Of a stretch of 64,000 bases of DNA, positions 37,231-48,185 are shown piece by piece. The DNA is taken from the NCBI GenBank assembly GCA_963969495.1, contig OZ018335.1, positions 85,728,354 through 85,792,353 on the forward strand, in the 5' to 3' direction. The stretch comes from Ceratothoa steindachneri. Its lineage: Eukaryota; Arthropoda; Malacostraca; Isopoda; Cymothoidae. The position numbers and the translations under genes are program-made. The notes under the pieces are model-generated. The model did no database searches, had not been told where the DNA came from, and saw only the letters and a program-made list of their open reading frames with translations. Within the stretch, counting starts at the first letter, position 1. Each line of letters begins with the position of its first letter.

Positions 37231-38010
37231 TGAAATAACTAGGTTATTTTCTTTGACATTGAAGTTAGGTGAAAAATAACCCAACCTGATTTGTAGGATC
37301 CAAAGATTGAACAGTGAGGTACACCGCTAGAGAATTTGGCACACTCAGACGAAATCATCCATCTTATTAAAATCAAAGTTTTATTTCCGGTTAATTTATG
37401 ACGATCATATTCTGACGATGTATTTTGAAAAATTATAACAAATTCGTTAAACATGAATGATGACCTCTGACCCCGTGCTGGTTATCTTTAATTAAATTAT
37501 ATTTATCTAATTGATCAACGATTTTGCCTATCACAATTGACTCCAAATTTTTACCCACAAACAACGTTAATCTAATAGCTCTAGAATTTGTGGGATTACT
37601 CTTATGCACCATTCTAAATGTTGGCTTAACATTGTTAACTTAAAGTCTTAGAAACACTACCATACTTTAAAAAATTAACGAATTTTGGTAATTGGCGCTA
37701 TGATTTTTTTAAAACTCAATATGACTTAGATGAGTTTTATCTAGGCCACAAAAGATTTCGTACTTTTTAATTCTTTTTCAAAATAATTTGACAAATTGAT
37801 CTGTGAGAAATTAGTTCGAAAGGTATGTTTTCTTCATTAAAATCAATTACATATAGGGGACGAGCAATGTAACTTATCTCTTTCTAAATTAAGAAGTCTC
37901 AGAAACCTTCCGATTTATGAATTGTGGAATGCCTTCTGTATCGATGACCAGCTTTGGATCTTCAGTTTTATTTTGCGCTATAAAATATTTATATACGAAT
38001 TTAACTGTTT
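37228..38010. other. Nothing recognised
   Basis: AT-rich, short frames only. Confidence 0.35.
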
Positions 38011-38023
38011 TTTTTTCAGAAAG

Positions 38024-38131
38024 ATGTATTTGATAGTATTTTTGCTTTGTTTACATTTCTTTTTCCCGATGCTTGTAATGACCATAATTTGGGCTGTTTT
38101 AATTGTTGCAATTTTCTTTAAACAAGAGTAA
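38024..38131 (+). CDS. Possible small hydrophobic peptide after a splice-acceptor-like site
   Basis: A polypyrimidine tract ending in an AG (tgtttttttttcag, AG at 38,018-38,019) lies four bases before an ATG that opens a 35-codon frame. The peptide starts MYLIVFLLCLHF, continues through a second hydrophobic run (MLVMTIIWAVLIVAIFF) and ends KQE, so it could span a membrane once with a polar end. An acceptor plus a compact hydrophobic frame is the pattern of a terminal exon coding a membrane micropeptide. But T-rich DNA yields Phe/Leu/Ile-rich frames by chance, and no known family, donor site or upstream exon was identified. An in-frame extension upstream to 37,922 also exists. Confidence 0.15.
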   Translation: MYLIVFLLCLHFFFPMLVMTIIWAVLIVAIFFKQE

Positions 38132-38352
38132 TAATTGTGTCTTTCACTTATGGCAACCATTAAGAGTTAATTGCCTTATGGCGAATATTTATCTCAAGTG
38201 TGGGTGCTTCCCTTTGTTGGTCGCATTCGTTATCGCACATAAGATTTTTTTTTTAAATTATCGTAACTTACAAAAGATACTGTTCATATTGTGAAATTTC
38301 CTATAGTTAAGTTATCTCATTCTAGTACGAAAAGTATCGAAAATTAGGAATA

Positions 38353-39016
38353 TTACTTCTTAAGTGTCTTATTTTGAAAAGCCACTTTAAAAATAAAATA
38401 AAATAGCATTGTGGTCATATTTGCCAGCACGACACTTGGAACAAAATTTTCTCCACTTCTTTTTCTTTTTCCAGGCTTTTTCCTACTATTAGGTCCTTTC
38501 TCTCTCATGTCACTTAAAATACGGTCTTTCTTTTTCATTTTCAGTCTTTCTCTTCTTCGGGTCCCATTTACCTCCATATTCATCACTTGCCTTACTACAT
38601 GTTCCTCTTCATCTACATGTAGATCCATCCAAAAATGTTCCTTTTCTTCATCTGGTCCACCAAATTATGGTGTCTACACAAGAAATATGTTAATAGTGAA
38701 GATTAACAATTCCAGTCATATTCTCATTATTTGGTCATTCTTCATATGCCCTTTTGTGATCAGGTTTCTTTTCTTTGGATACAATTATTCCAACTTCATC
38801 TCTTCGTTCCTTGTTTGCACCACTATAGATGAACTTATATCCATCACTGAATTGTTTATCTTTATCTCCTATCCATCTGGTTTCCTGTACGCATACAATG
38901 TCCACTTTCCGCCTTCTCATCTGGTCGGCAATCGTATGGCCTTTGCCTGTCATGGTTCCTACATTGAGAGTTCCAATTCGTAAATCAATCGTTTTAGTTC
39001 TTTTGTTTGGCCGCAC
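38353..39016 (-). pseudogene. RTE-like non-LTR retrotransposon with RT deleted
   Basis: The frame from 39,016 shows the N-terminus of an AP-type endonuclease: LRIGTLNVGTMTGKG (metal-binding Asn in the TLNVG block), HTIADQMRRRKVDIVCVQE with the catalytic Glu, TRWIGDKDKQF, and YKFIYSGANKERRDEVGIIV. It stops after about 93 residues. A later endonuclease piece (DEEKEHFWMDL) is readable near 38,640. It is joined directly to the far C-terminus of the ORF (EEHVVRQVMNMEVNGTRRRE, LKMKKKDRILSDMREKG; 38,610-38,450), normally several hundred residues downstream. The whole RT domain is missing, so this is an internally deleted copy. The endonuclease would nick the target and the absent RT would copy the element RNA there. 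Copy B of the dispersed repeat lies just upstream of the start. Confidence 0.85.
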
Positions 39017-39129
39017 CGGCTCTAAATGCGGTAGCTTTTACTGGTCCCCAGAGATAGGGTGATGTGTCGGTGGTCGCATACGGGCGATGTCATAGCGTTA
39101 CTCTCATTCGGTAAAAGACGCATCCATTA

Positions 39130-39400
39130 AGGTTTTGGCAAAGAAAATAATATTTTTGCCAATAACTTCATAAGTATTCAGCCAGTTTTAACCAAATTTA
39201 TAACCTTTGTGTTCTTTTACATTCTCTTTCGAATGATATAATTGCTTAAGTCCTCATAAGGTTACTTCTGGAATTATTAAAAGTTTTGTAGGTCGTAGTC
39301 TTCGATCAGAATAAATCAGAGTGCGCGACTTTTTGCTCACCAGACCTTGTTTCTGTCTGATTTCACTCAAGACGTAGTTACTGTGATAATCTAAACCTTT
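39130..39400. repeat. Dispersed repeat, copy B
   Basis: Colinear with 5,966-6,200: aaaataatattttt near the start, cattctctttcgaatgat, aaggttacttctgg, aattattaaaag, then a ccagaccttgtttct-like end. It sits directly upstream of the RTE-like endonuclease on that element's coding strand, so it might be 5' sequence of the same element or an unrelated repeat. Confidence 0.6.
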
Positions 39401-40456
39401 CAATAGCCACTAAACTTGTAAGATCATTGAGTTTATTTATAATACTCTATGCTCTCAAATATAGCCACCTTATTTTTTCCCCTTTTTGTGACTGAGGAAA
39501 AATAATTTTAGCCTTTCTCTATCAAGTTTGGGGGATCTGTGCGGAAAATAACTTTGATTGGCATTTGGGCCGATCTGTCCTTGATGAAAAAGCGTATTAA
39601 CTGGTTTAAAACCTTAACCTCTCAGATTCTTCTCCGTTTAATTTCAATGCCTTGGTCTAAGCCAACCGTATATCTGTAAGAAATTTGCCAAAATGTTGAG
39701 AAAATGTACTGCTTCTTTTTTGAAAATAATTTTTACTTAGTTCGTTGATTTATGAAACTCTCCCAATGAAGCTGTTAACAGGACACAGATGCAGCAGTAC
39801 CACTGAAAAAATAACTTTACAGCTTCTGTCTTTGTTTTCTCAATAGCGACTTATAACACGCAAGCAGCTCCTTCGACCTAATAGAAAAATTAATAGTGAC
39901 TACATGTACCATAGACCTATTATTTGCATTAGCTGTCTAAAAAGTCATAAAGGGAGTTAGATAAATCTTCAACTCTAGCACCCGGGAGCATTATCAGCTT
40001 CTTTGATCCAGGCATCTGTCAGGAAATTTATCGAGTTAGTTTCGCGATCAAATCGCCAAAAAGACCAAATTTACCCTCGTCCTCATTTTCAAGAAAAGCT
40101 AAAAGTAGGTAATTATTTGGTTGTCTGTGAGGTTCACATCAGTGTTCAGCTCAGAAGAAAGGTCAGATCGATTAATTGCTGGTGTGGCCATTTCTTGACG
40201 ATCTTCCCTTGTAGTGGTTAATTCCTGGCCTCAGGCCTGACAGTCTTGTACCCATCTTAATAGAAAAGAACGCCACTTTCTACTTCAGGCGAAGAAAGTA
40301 AACCTGAGGCTAACCTTGGCTTATATATTGAAGCAATACTGCGTTAAACTGAAGAGAAGGTGAGCAAGACAAAAATTGGCGATGCAGACATTACAAACTC
40401 GCTTCTGTGGTGGAATATTTGTGTTTGGGTTTATGATGATTGTCGTAGGTTAGCCG

Positions 40457-40459
<3 letters not shown>
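39401..40459. other. Nothing recognised
   Basis: Mixed AT-rich sequence with no coding homology or repeat boundary that I recognise. Confidence 0.35.

Positions 40460-40519
<60 letters not shown>
40460..40519. repeat. (TA)n microsatellite
   Basis: About 60 bp of uninterrupted TA. Confidence 0.97.
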
Positions 40520-40523
<4 letters not shown>

Positions 40524-40949
40524 TTGTTTTATTAATTTTTAATAAACCAAACAAACTTTGACTTGAGGCGTATGTTCGTGCCTCGGTGATCGCTTGAAGA
40601 TCGTCTTCTAAGAATGCTAAACTGTATTTTTATTCTAGGGAATGAATAAAAGGGGTTTCTTTCTTGACTTTATTAATTATTGCCACTTTAACTCGTTCGA
40701 AGATAATTATAACAGTGCTTTTACTAAAAAAAATAGACTTTAATGAACATAAACCTTCTCACTAAATAACAAAATTAATACAGATCTAATACACGTCTGA
40801 AAGAAAAATGGGATTACTGGACGAGATCTCCAGGCTCGATTCTAGATCGAATTTTACGGGGGAGAACAATTTTAAGTTAATATCTTTGTCCTTAGCCATT
40901 CATCCAATAAACTAATTATTATGCACGGGGTCATTAACAACAGGATTCT

Positions 40950-41760
40950 TCTTTACTTACATAAGATAATACCCGAGACCAGTTAGAATATCTTCGGAGA
41001 TTTTGTTCCGGAGAAGCGTAGCTCGAGTAGTTGTTTGTTTGCTCAATAGATGGCGTTCGTCGACCTGCCTTTCGATTTGACGGGTGACGTCACAAGGGAT
41101 CTGGGGTGGGTGCAGGCTCAAGCGAATGCTTAGTCGTTCTACTTTTAGGCGGTTGGAGCGACCTTGACCTCGTTTTCTTCGGGACAAGATGAAATCGTGT
41201 CTTCTATTTTTTCTATCTAGTTGGGGTTTGTCCAACTCAGAAAGGAGTAAGATTTTGAGTCCTCAAACTGGGTAGTTGGATACTCAATAATCTTGGAGCT
41301 CGAACGGCGCAGAGCTTTCTTGGTACAATCTGGTTTTGTACAAGGACTGCAAGTTCTCCTTAACTTGCAGAAAACTTTCTACTGGTGATCTTTCTGTTTT
41401 CTTCTCGAACACGAAAAATCTTCTGTCAACCAGTGACTTTCTTGTCTCTTCTGTTGGAACGAACAAAGATCCTCGTTTCCTCGGGTCAACCTGTTATATA
41501 CCCAAATTACTGCCGCGGGGTAATGGGAAAGTGGAGAAAAGACTCGCAAAGTGAGCCTCAGGTTGGTCTCCCGGGCTTGGCGTCTTGTAGCTCTGAGAGA
41601 GGATAATACGAGATCGGCATTTGCACTTTTGAATTGATTGTTTATAAGTACACCCTCGAAGGGCCTGCCTTTTGAGCTGAGGTCAGGAATCTGTCTCGTA
41701 AAATTTACCATTTTGCCCGTTCTCCTATGTTACCGGAGACCACCATCGGACGGGCAAAGC
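40950..41760 (-). repeat. GC-richer block, possible LTR or retroelement leader
   Basis: The composition jumps relative to its flanks. On the minus strand a TATA-like gggtatataacagg (about 41,490-41,505) sits inside a GC-richer stretch with a 110-codon open frame (41,711-41,379), as in LTR promoters. An additional frame occupies 41,235-40,957. No second LTR, polypurine tract or Pol motif was found, so the LTR reading is inference. Confidence 0.3.
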
Positions 41761-41800
41761 TAAACCCAGATGTCTTTTGTTATTATTTCCTTGGCATCGA

Positions 41801-41829
41801 TACATATATAAATATATATATATATATAT
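41801..41829. repeat. Short TA-rich microsatellite
   Basis: Imperfect (TA)n with aa interruption near 41,810. Confidence 0.85.
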
Positions 41830-42358
41830 TAAACTCTTCTACCTCTACAATGATTAATTCTGCTTAGGGAAGTATGAGAGGAAAAAACAGTATTTATTAG
41901 TAAATTTTAAATAAGCAAAATATTAGAAAGAAAATGAATTTTAAATAATAACGTTATAACACAAAAATTGCTTTACAACGTATCTGATGAGGGAAGAGTA
42001 TAAATTAGTATAATTTTACAAAAGTATATAAAAACCCACAGAATAAAAATAAAAAGAAAGAGAACAAATTCTCAGGGCTGTGTTTGAAATAACAAAGGTT
42101 ATCACAGAGCAAATCATATCTAAATTTCCTTCTAAATCAAGATGGTTTTGAACGGTCAAAGAACTCTGAAGTCAATGTGGCCTGAAAATTGTACATTATG
42201 ATTGGCTTAGATACTCTGAAGTCACTTAGCTCAGCCGAGCTCGTTGAACTGGATTAAGAATAAAGTATAGTTTACTAATGACAAACTATTGTTCGGCTAC
42301 CCGATAGTATATATTTCAAAATATATAACAGAATATTATGCAAACACAAGAGAAATTA
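41830..42358. other. Nothing recognised
   Basis: AT-rich, no coding homology. Confidence 0.35.
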
Positions 42359-42447
42359 ACAAAACAACTTTTGAACGATATTTCAAACACACTGACGCAA
42401 AAGTTTTAATCACGAAACACCACATAAAACGCTTTCAAATAGACGTG
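42359..42447. repeat. Direct repeat, copy 1 (partner at 44,986)
   Basis: Shares aacaaaacaac, acgatatt, gcaaaa, cgaaacac and aaacgcttt in the same order and orientation with 44,986-45,074. The two copies lie outside the terminal repeats of the transposon at 42,575-44,984. Confidence 0.65.
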
Positions 42448-42697
42448 ACAAGGAAAAAAAAGCAACAAATGTAGTGGAATTAGAACAACTTGAATTTTAC
42501 TTTGGAGAGGTATGTCCGAATATCTTATAATAAAAAGTAAAAAAATAAAATAATATAACGAAAACACGAACAAATACAGGGCAACCCCTCAAAACAGGCC
42601 TGTATACACTTTTTGATGCATCCTTCATTCGATTACAAATCACCCTTACTTTAGAGGCCATGACAGAAGCAACGCCTGTGAACACAACTAAATCTCA

Positions 42698-43790
42698 ATG
42701 GTAGCTCCAGCAAAGAATATGCTGTGTCAAAGCATTACTACAAGACAGGCTCGTTCAAGAAAGTGCAGGACACCTTCGTGCATTAGTTCGAATGAGAGAA
42801 AGCCCACCGTTAAGAACCGAATTGAGCAGTGGGTAGACCACTTTGAGAACTATAGGACAGTGAAGAACCTCAATGCAGCCAGTCAAAACCGTCCAAAAAA
42901 TTCAGGACGCCCCGAGAAAGCGTACAGCTGAGCTGGTCTACAGCGCGAGAGAGTCAGTTCAGCAGAGTTCAAAACGCTCTTCGTGCAAGTGAAGTCAGTC
43001 TCACGGTATATCTCGTGAGACTTGCAGGAGAGTGCTAGTAATGGAAGTAAAGGCCTACTCATACAAAATACAGAGGAGGTAGACACTTATAGCCTCAGAC
43101 AAGGAGCAGAGAAAGGCTATGGTAGTCAAGATCCTGGAGAAGATTCAGGAGACCCCAACTTTCCTTCAACTCCTTTGGCCCTCAAAGGAAGCTTAATATC
43201 ATCGTGAAGGAAAGGTAAACTCTAAGACAAATATCTTCTGGGGGACCTCCAGAAAAAATGGGGTAGCCAATGAACCCCTACACTCTACTAAGTGGAGGGT
43301 ATGGACTGCAATCTCAGCCAGAGGCATCATCGGCCCATTCCTTTTCGATGAATCTAGCACGCCAGTGAGTCACCAAGAAGCGGTATGTTAGGGTCCTCAA
43401 AACCTTCAAGAGGGAGCTGTAGACCCTGTTCCTGTAGTTTATGGGGAAGTTCTAGTTCAAGCAAGATGGAGCAAGCTCTCACACATCAAACTTGGCCGGA
43501 GATTGGCTAAAAGAGAACTACGGTCGCCTTGTGATCAGTCTCAAGCCTGATTTTGAATGGGCAACTCACAGCGCAGAACTTATCCCCCCAGATTTCTTTT
43601 TTTGGGGCTACCTTAAAGACAGAGTGTACGCAGGGAGACGCAGTACCATCATGGAACTCAAGGAAGCCATTAAGCAAGAGAGCAGAGCCATTAGTCGGTC
43701 GGTTTATAAGGACGTATAGAAAACTTTGTACTGCGCCTCAAGAAATGCACAGAGCTAAAGTTAGGTTATGCGAAACACGTTCTCTAGAAT
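42698..43790 (+). pseudogene. DDE transposase, broken
   Basis: The N-terminal part (42,710-42,930) shows an HTH-like segment: KNRIEQWVDHFENYRTVKNL, a proline-rich GRPEKA-type linker and a following K/R stretch. The catalytic part runs from about 43,220: IFWGTSRKNGVANEPLHSTK, WRVWTAISARGIIGPFLFDE, then after shifts a segment equivalent to FxQDGAxSHTSxxA (43,455-43,500), DWLKENYGRLVISLKPDFEW (43,500-43,560), and PPDFFFWGYLKDRVYAGR (about 43,585-43,640) with the third acidic residue, closing with ELKEAIKQESRAISRSVYKD before the stop at 43,719. Catalytic chemistry would be cut-and-paste strand transfer by the DDE/D triad. Multiple frameshifts and stops make it inactive. Similar but distinct relatives lie at 25.3 and 61.4 kb. 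Confidence 0.85.
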
Positions 43791-43859
43791 AAAGAAGAAA
43801 ATTCCAAAGACTCTCCTGTTTTGATATGATGTTTTATACACAATGTGGAATCACGAAAC

Positions 43860-44760
43860 TCAATAGGCCGTTTTCACACAGAATTTCTCTGGTCGAGACA
43901 AATCAACGCAACTATGTTTAACTTGGGGTGCTTTATCACCGTCTTCCCATCAGTTTGATAACGCTGTTTCGCTTTTAGAGGGCAGCAGAGTCCATCTTCT
44001 CCCTCTTGGGGGAGAAGGGATTGCTCTCATTTCTCCTTCGCCTCGTCGATACCCAAGATTATCAAGGTTAATGTTTGCTTAATCCCCCTCCGATTTCCAG
44101 TTTAGGGTCCATCGTGCGCGAAGCCCTCTTTCACCCATTGGTGTGGCTCTTATTTAAGGTGATGTGTGCAAATCCTCAGCAGATAGAGAGAACCCGAGCT
44201 TCTTGCCGTCCAGACCTTAGTATCTGTCTCTCGTGAAGTGATCACCTGGCACTTGTGATATTGTCAGCAGATCGTCTTCGTGTAATCTGCCCTGATCAGA
44301 GGAAGATTACAGAAAGCCGTTTATACCCCTGAAAGATTGTCCTGGGTTTCTCTCGTCTCACTACATTGATTGAGACTTCCTGCCTTCCGCAGACGAATCT
44401 CGATTTCGTGATTATTTCTCCTTGGAGCCGAGGTAATCTCAACCCACTTCGGAGTCTCTCTGGCCACCTTCGTATCGACACCCCGTCAAAGAAGACCTGT
44501 CTATTGGTCTTCCACACTCCCAGTTCATCCTCCAAAAGTAACCAGGAGTCCTTTCCTCGTAACTCACCACTCATATATTTTCGTGAACCTAGTTTCCTTA
44601 ATTTTTGCCTGTAATAATATTCTTTTGTAGTACTGATTATTATTTAGATTTTCATTTTTATCTGTGCCCTTTTTCTTATTATTTGTATTAAAGTTTATTT
44701 TTGTAGAGGTGTTTTATCTTTTGACGAACCCGGCAAACATATTCCATTTTAAAGAGCCAA
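43860..44760 (+). repeat. Possible solo LTR nested in the transposon
   Basis: A GC-richer block with promoter-like layout on the plus strand: tatttaagg (about 44,151) followed by a likely start region, then about 530 bp later attaaa (44,686-44,692) and a T-rich stretch with ttttgtagaggtgttttatc. TATA-like box, transcribed region and polyadenylation signal in one block is how a solo LTR looks. No coding homology, target duplication or second copy was identified. Confidence 0.35.
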
Positions 44761-44985
44761 CCTATAATATTGCACTGTCAATTCAATTGTACCCGAGCGC
44801 AGCGCCGATAGTGGCTTCTTGACGTACAGTAATGTGTACCTTTAGAGGCTTTTTAGGCACACGCCTTCTTCCCTTAACTTACAATAAACTAGTAATCACC
44901 AAGGTTTCATTCAATCTTTGCTTAAAATTAGGAAGTAATGCCTATCGAAAGTTAGGGCCTGTTTTTTAGGGGGCTGACCTTGTAG

Positions 44986-45074
44986 AACAAAACAACATTT
45001 GCACGATATTGATAACACCCTGAGGCAAAACTTTATCCTCGAAACACAACAAAAACGCTTTTAAATAAACTAAA
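44986..45074. repeat. Direct repeat, copy 2 (partner at 42,359)
   Basis: See 42,359-42,447. This copy begins two bases after the TA that closes the right terminal repeat of the transposon. Confidence 0.65.
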
Positions 45075-45499
45075 GACAAAACTAATTTTTAAAAAAATGT
45101 GTTAAGGGCGTACTTAATATCACGATTTACGATTTATATTGAGACTAAGGAAAGAGCTTCCAGAAAACAACCGTTAATCAGAAGGTTCTTCAAAGACCAG
45201 CAATCTAAGTCTTGGAAAAGAAAATATAGCTAGGGATAAATTTAATGGAATTTGTAATTTCGAATTTCACGTCTTTATGACCTTTTATAGGCTAATTAAC
45301 ACATGAAATATGGGTAAAAAAATAAAGATCACAAAAGCGAGATGAGCAATAAAAATTAACGGATTTGAGATCATTTGTTAGGCAACACAATTCTGATTGC
45401 TTCAGAGAAAACTCCCTTGGTATAGATTGAAAATATCAGGTTTGAAAGAAAAGTAATATCCGATCCCTAGGATAAAGTTTTAGATAGTATATGGGTGAT
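45075..45499. other. Nothing recognised
   Basis: AT-rich, no coding homology. Confidence 0.35.
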
Positions 45500-45645
45500 A
45501 AAATGGAGACCTGACTGAAGATTGAGTTGGCGGACTCTTTATTTTTGATGGGGAAATCTACCAGGCTTCTTCTTTTCCATCCTCCAAGGGGTCACCGGTC
45601 ATAGATTCTACCTCCTTAGGAGAAGAGCACCTCATAACCGGTGAC
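45500..45645. repeat. Dispersed repeat, copy 1 (partner at 51,590)
   Basis: Shares with 51,590-51,725 the ordered words gacctgactgaagattgag / gtctcgactgatgattgag, gggactctttatttt, a Y-rich cttcttcttt, gtcaccggtcat / gtcacgggtcac, and acctcctta...agaagagcac / acctctttagaagaggggcac. Same orientation. Confidence 0.75.
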
Positions 45646-46525
45646 GAGGCCTTCTCTTCAGGCCTACGTAGTGTTTAGGCTGAAACCTAAGGACAGATGG
45701 AGTTTAGGACGAGGAACGGTGTCGAATGATAGAAATCTGAGCGAGAATTATGACACATGAAAATCCTGAGCCTCTCTGAGTGTGTTAGTGAGTATGGCGG
45801 TATATATTTGTGTCGAAAACAATGAGCTTCGTCTATTATTATCCAATGATATTGTTTGAGTCGAGCCTATTCCACTCCCTAACTAATTCGTGTCCATAGA
45901 GATAAAGATTTGTTTTTGCCCAAAATACCAGAGATTAATACTTGTGCTCGCTTTGAAGATTTCATAGGTCTAACAGGGTGGTCATTTGTTAGGTTCCCCG
46001 CTAAGCCTACTTCACCTTAAAATTAGAGCGTCGCTACAAGCCTAATTTACCTTGCCATTCGGGGGTCGCTACAACTATTTATTAATTTAGTGCATCTTGC
46101 TATCGTTTAGGAATTCTACAGTAAGTAATTTATACCTTTTTCAAACAAATTATAAAAATATTGTTCATAATCTTTTGTGTTAATCCCCAATATGCCCTTC
46201 TATCTAAATATCACATTAGACGTTTTACTCTATAAGTTTCATAAATGTGTCATCTGAAATACAGCGGTAAAGTGCAGTTAGAGCACTTTTGGGGATGATG
46301 CAATAAATGTAAGAAGATGCAGTATGTGATTTTCATGTTTCCAAATTATAGAATACAGTCTAAAAGACTGAACAAACTGAGGTTATATTCCAAAGAGTTG
46401 GTAGTTATTGTCACATTAAATCCTACTTCAACTTTTAGGGTACTTGCAGAATAATTGAACCTAACTATACGACTGTCCAGTGCCAACTGAACAGGATTAG
46501 AAAGGTTCCAGTGATCGGAAATTGG
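45646..46525. other. Nothing coding recognised
   Basis: 45,650-46,090 is GC-richer and may continue the repeat that starts at 45,500 (it contains a duplicated gtcgctacaa word at 46,032 and 46,068). No Pol or transposase motif seen. Confidence 0.3.
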
Positions 46526-46529
46526 TTCC

Positions 46530-47883
46530 CGCACGATCTTTCCACGGCTTCTTCGCGCACCACTTTGTGAATGGAATGTTGCTCGTGAGGAGGAGTGGAT
46601 CCTTTATCATGACGTTAAACTCCATCGTTTGTAGATCTGTAGCGCTAAATTGCAAAGTGGAGTAGAGCCAACAAGGAACCTCACAAACGAGCACCTTTTT
46701 GGCCCCATGAAATCTTGAAATTGGGCGAACAAATCAAACATTGAATAATATATCATCCTGTAGTAATGAATCAATGTAAGACAAAACAAATATTTGTAGC
46801 TAATGTAAAATTACAATTTAATATATATCAATGTAAAGCATATTATTTTTGTCAGAAGGCTAGTGAAATCGTTGGACTTACACGCGACATACCCACACAT
46901 ATACATTAGGAAACCGATTCAAGCCGAAGGTTTGGCCACATAAATAACAGATGTAAAGAACCTATCAAAGCAAATTGTTCCATATTTTACTTTGATTGTG
47001 CTGCACAATCTTTGTACTACTCTTTTCCCCAAAGTAGTGCCTTTTTCAGTTAGAACTTCTTCGCCTGTATATATCCGATCGACCCTTGAATTTTGCCATG
47101 GACTCGTCAATACTTTGCCGTGAACTTTCCGAATAAGAATTTTCAAATGTACGCTTCATGCATGAAACTATTCCATCCATATATGTTGCAGATGCATTAT
47201 TGGGCTTTTGAGAAGAATTGAAATACATTTTGGATAAGTTAACTTGGAGCCTATCTCTAGAAATGCCATAACTTATTGCGCTTATTTCCCATAGATGGAT
47301 GTTTTGACCAGTATGTATAAAGTTCTGATAGTTTATTATAACCCATTATTATTGAACACGGTAAAACAACTGTAATCTCACCAACATCAGTTCTGGGAAT
47401 TTTATTTGGTATCTATTCTTTCATTTGTAAATTGTGTAATAAAAATCAAGAGACTCCTTGGGAAAATTGAGCGAAAAACATGCAATAGTGAAGAAGACAT
47501 ATCTTTCTTAGCTAAAGCAATCCCAGTTTTTGTCAAGGATAGAAAACTTTGGAGTAAGCCTAGAATTACTTTTTGGCTCTATTATTGCATTTTTTTCAGT
47601 AAGAGTTGATAGTCTTGCTGGTGTAAAAATAGGTAGGCATATTTCGTTTGATTGTAGTGGATTATCTTTGAATTCTTCATTTTCAACTGAAGACAGAGAA
47701 ACATCAGACACTGACCTGTTCAAGTTGTCTGGTTCATAGTCTTTTTCCAAATCAGAGACATCATAAATATGTACTCTCAACATTAGAATCAGAATCAAAG
47801 GTGTAAGATGATTTTTCTTCGACTGGATGATGCTGCACAGTCTCAGAAATCTCAAATGTCGTGAGTCGATTTCTTTTAGACAT
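46530..47883 (-). pseudogene. piggyBac-type transposase, broken
   Basis: The start at 47,883 reads MSKRNRLTTFEISETVQHHP and an acidic region, then a shift into VSDLEKDYEPDNLNRSVSDV and ILDKNWDCFS to 47,508; acidic N-termini are usual in this family. The catalytic part is at 47,228-46,919: SIDESMAKFKGRS with the first catalytic Asp near 47,107, IYTGEEVLTEKGTTLGKRVV, and TICFDRFFTSV with the second Asp near 46,965. About two dozen residues between these blocks are missing or shifted. The region with the third Asp and the Cys-rich C-terminus is not clearly readable. The family excises precisely at TTAA. Stops and shifts make this copy non-functional. Confidence 0.85.
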
Positions 47884-48185
47884 TTTGCTGAAAGGAAAGA
47901 AAGGATATTTTTCAAAGAAAATTAATAATATAGATTTTAGCCATAATATAACATGTCATGACTGAAGTACAGTAGATCATCATAATCATCAACACCACTA
48001 TCCCACGCAGTGACGGGGCTGGCACGCATCAATGACATTTGGAGAGAAATAAGAGAAAGAAACAATGGCATATGAAACCCGTCCCACAGTACAGTAGATA
48101 ACTAAACACACTGACCCATCTTTCTTCCCTCAAATTTTACTTTTACAAATCTGCTCTCTAAAATATCTGTATAACTTACACTGTT

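Larger units (their letters stand above)
42575..44984 (+). mobile_element. Mariner/Tc1-superfamily transposon with terminal inverted repeats and nested insertion
   Basis: The left end (42,577-42,600, cagggcaacccctcaaaaca then ggcc) is preceded by TA. Its reverse complement is matched, with a few differences, by the right end (44,956-44,982, ggcctgttttttaggggg then ctgaccttg), which is followed by TA. TA on both sides fits the IS630/Tc1/mariner target duplication. The transposase remnant occupies 42,698-43,790. The distance from its stop to the right end (about 1.2 kb) is far longer than usual for such elements. It is filled by GC-richer LTR-like sequence (43,860-44,760), suggesting a later insertion into this transposon. 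Confidence 0.65.

Noticed and set aside
38411..38983. 190-codon plus-strand frame resembling a hydrophobic protein
   Set aside because: It is antisense to the RTE-like endonuclease and C-terminal fragment, whose minus-strand motifs are clear.
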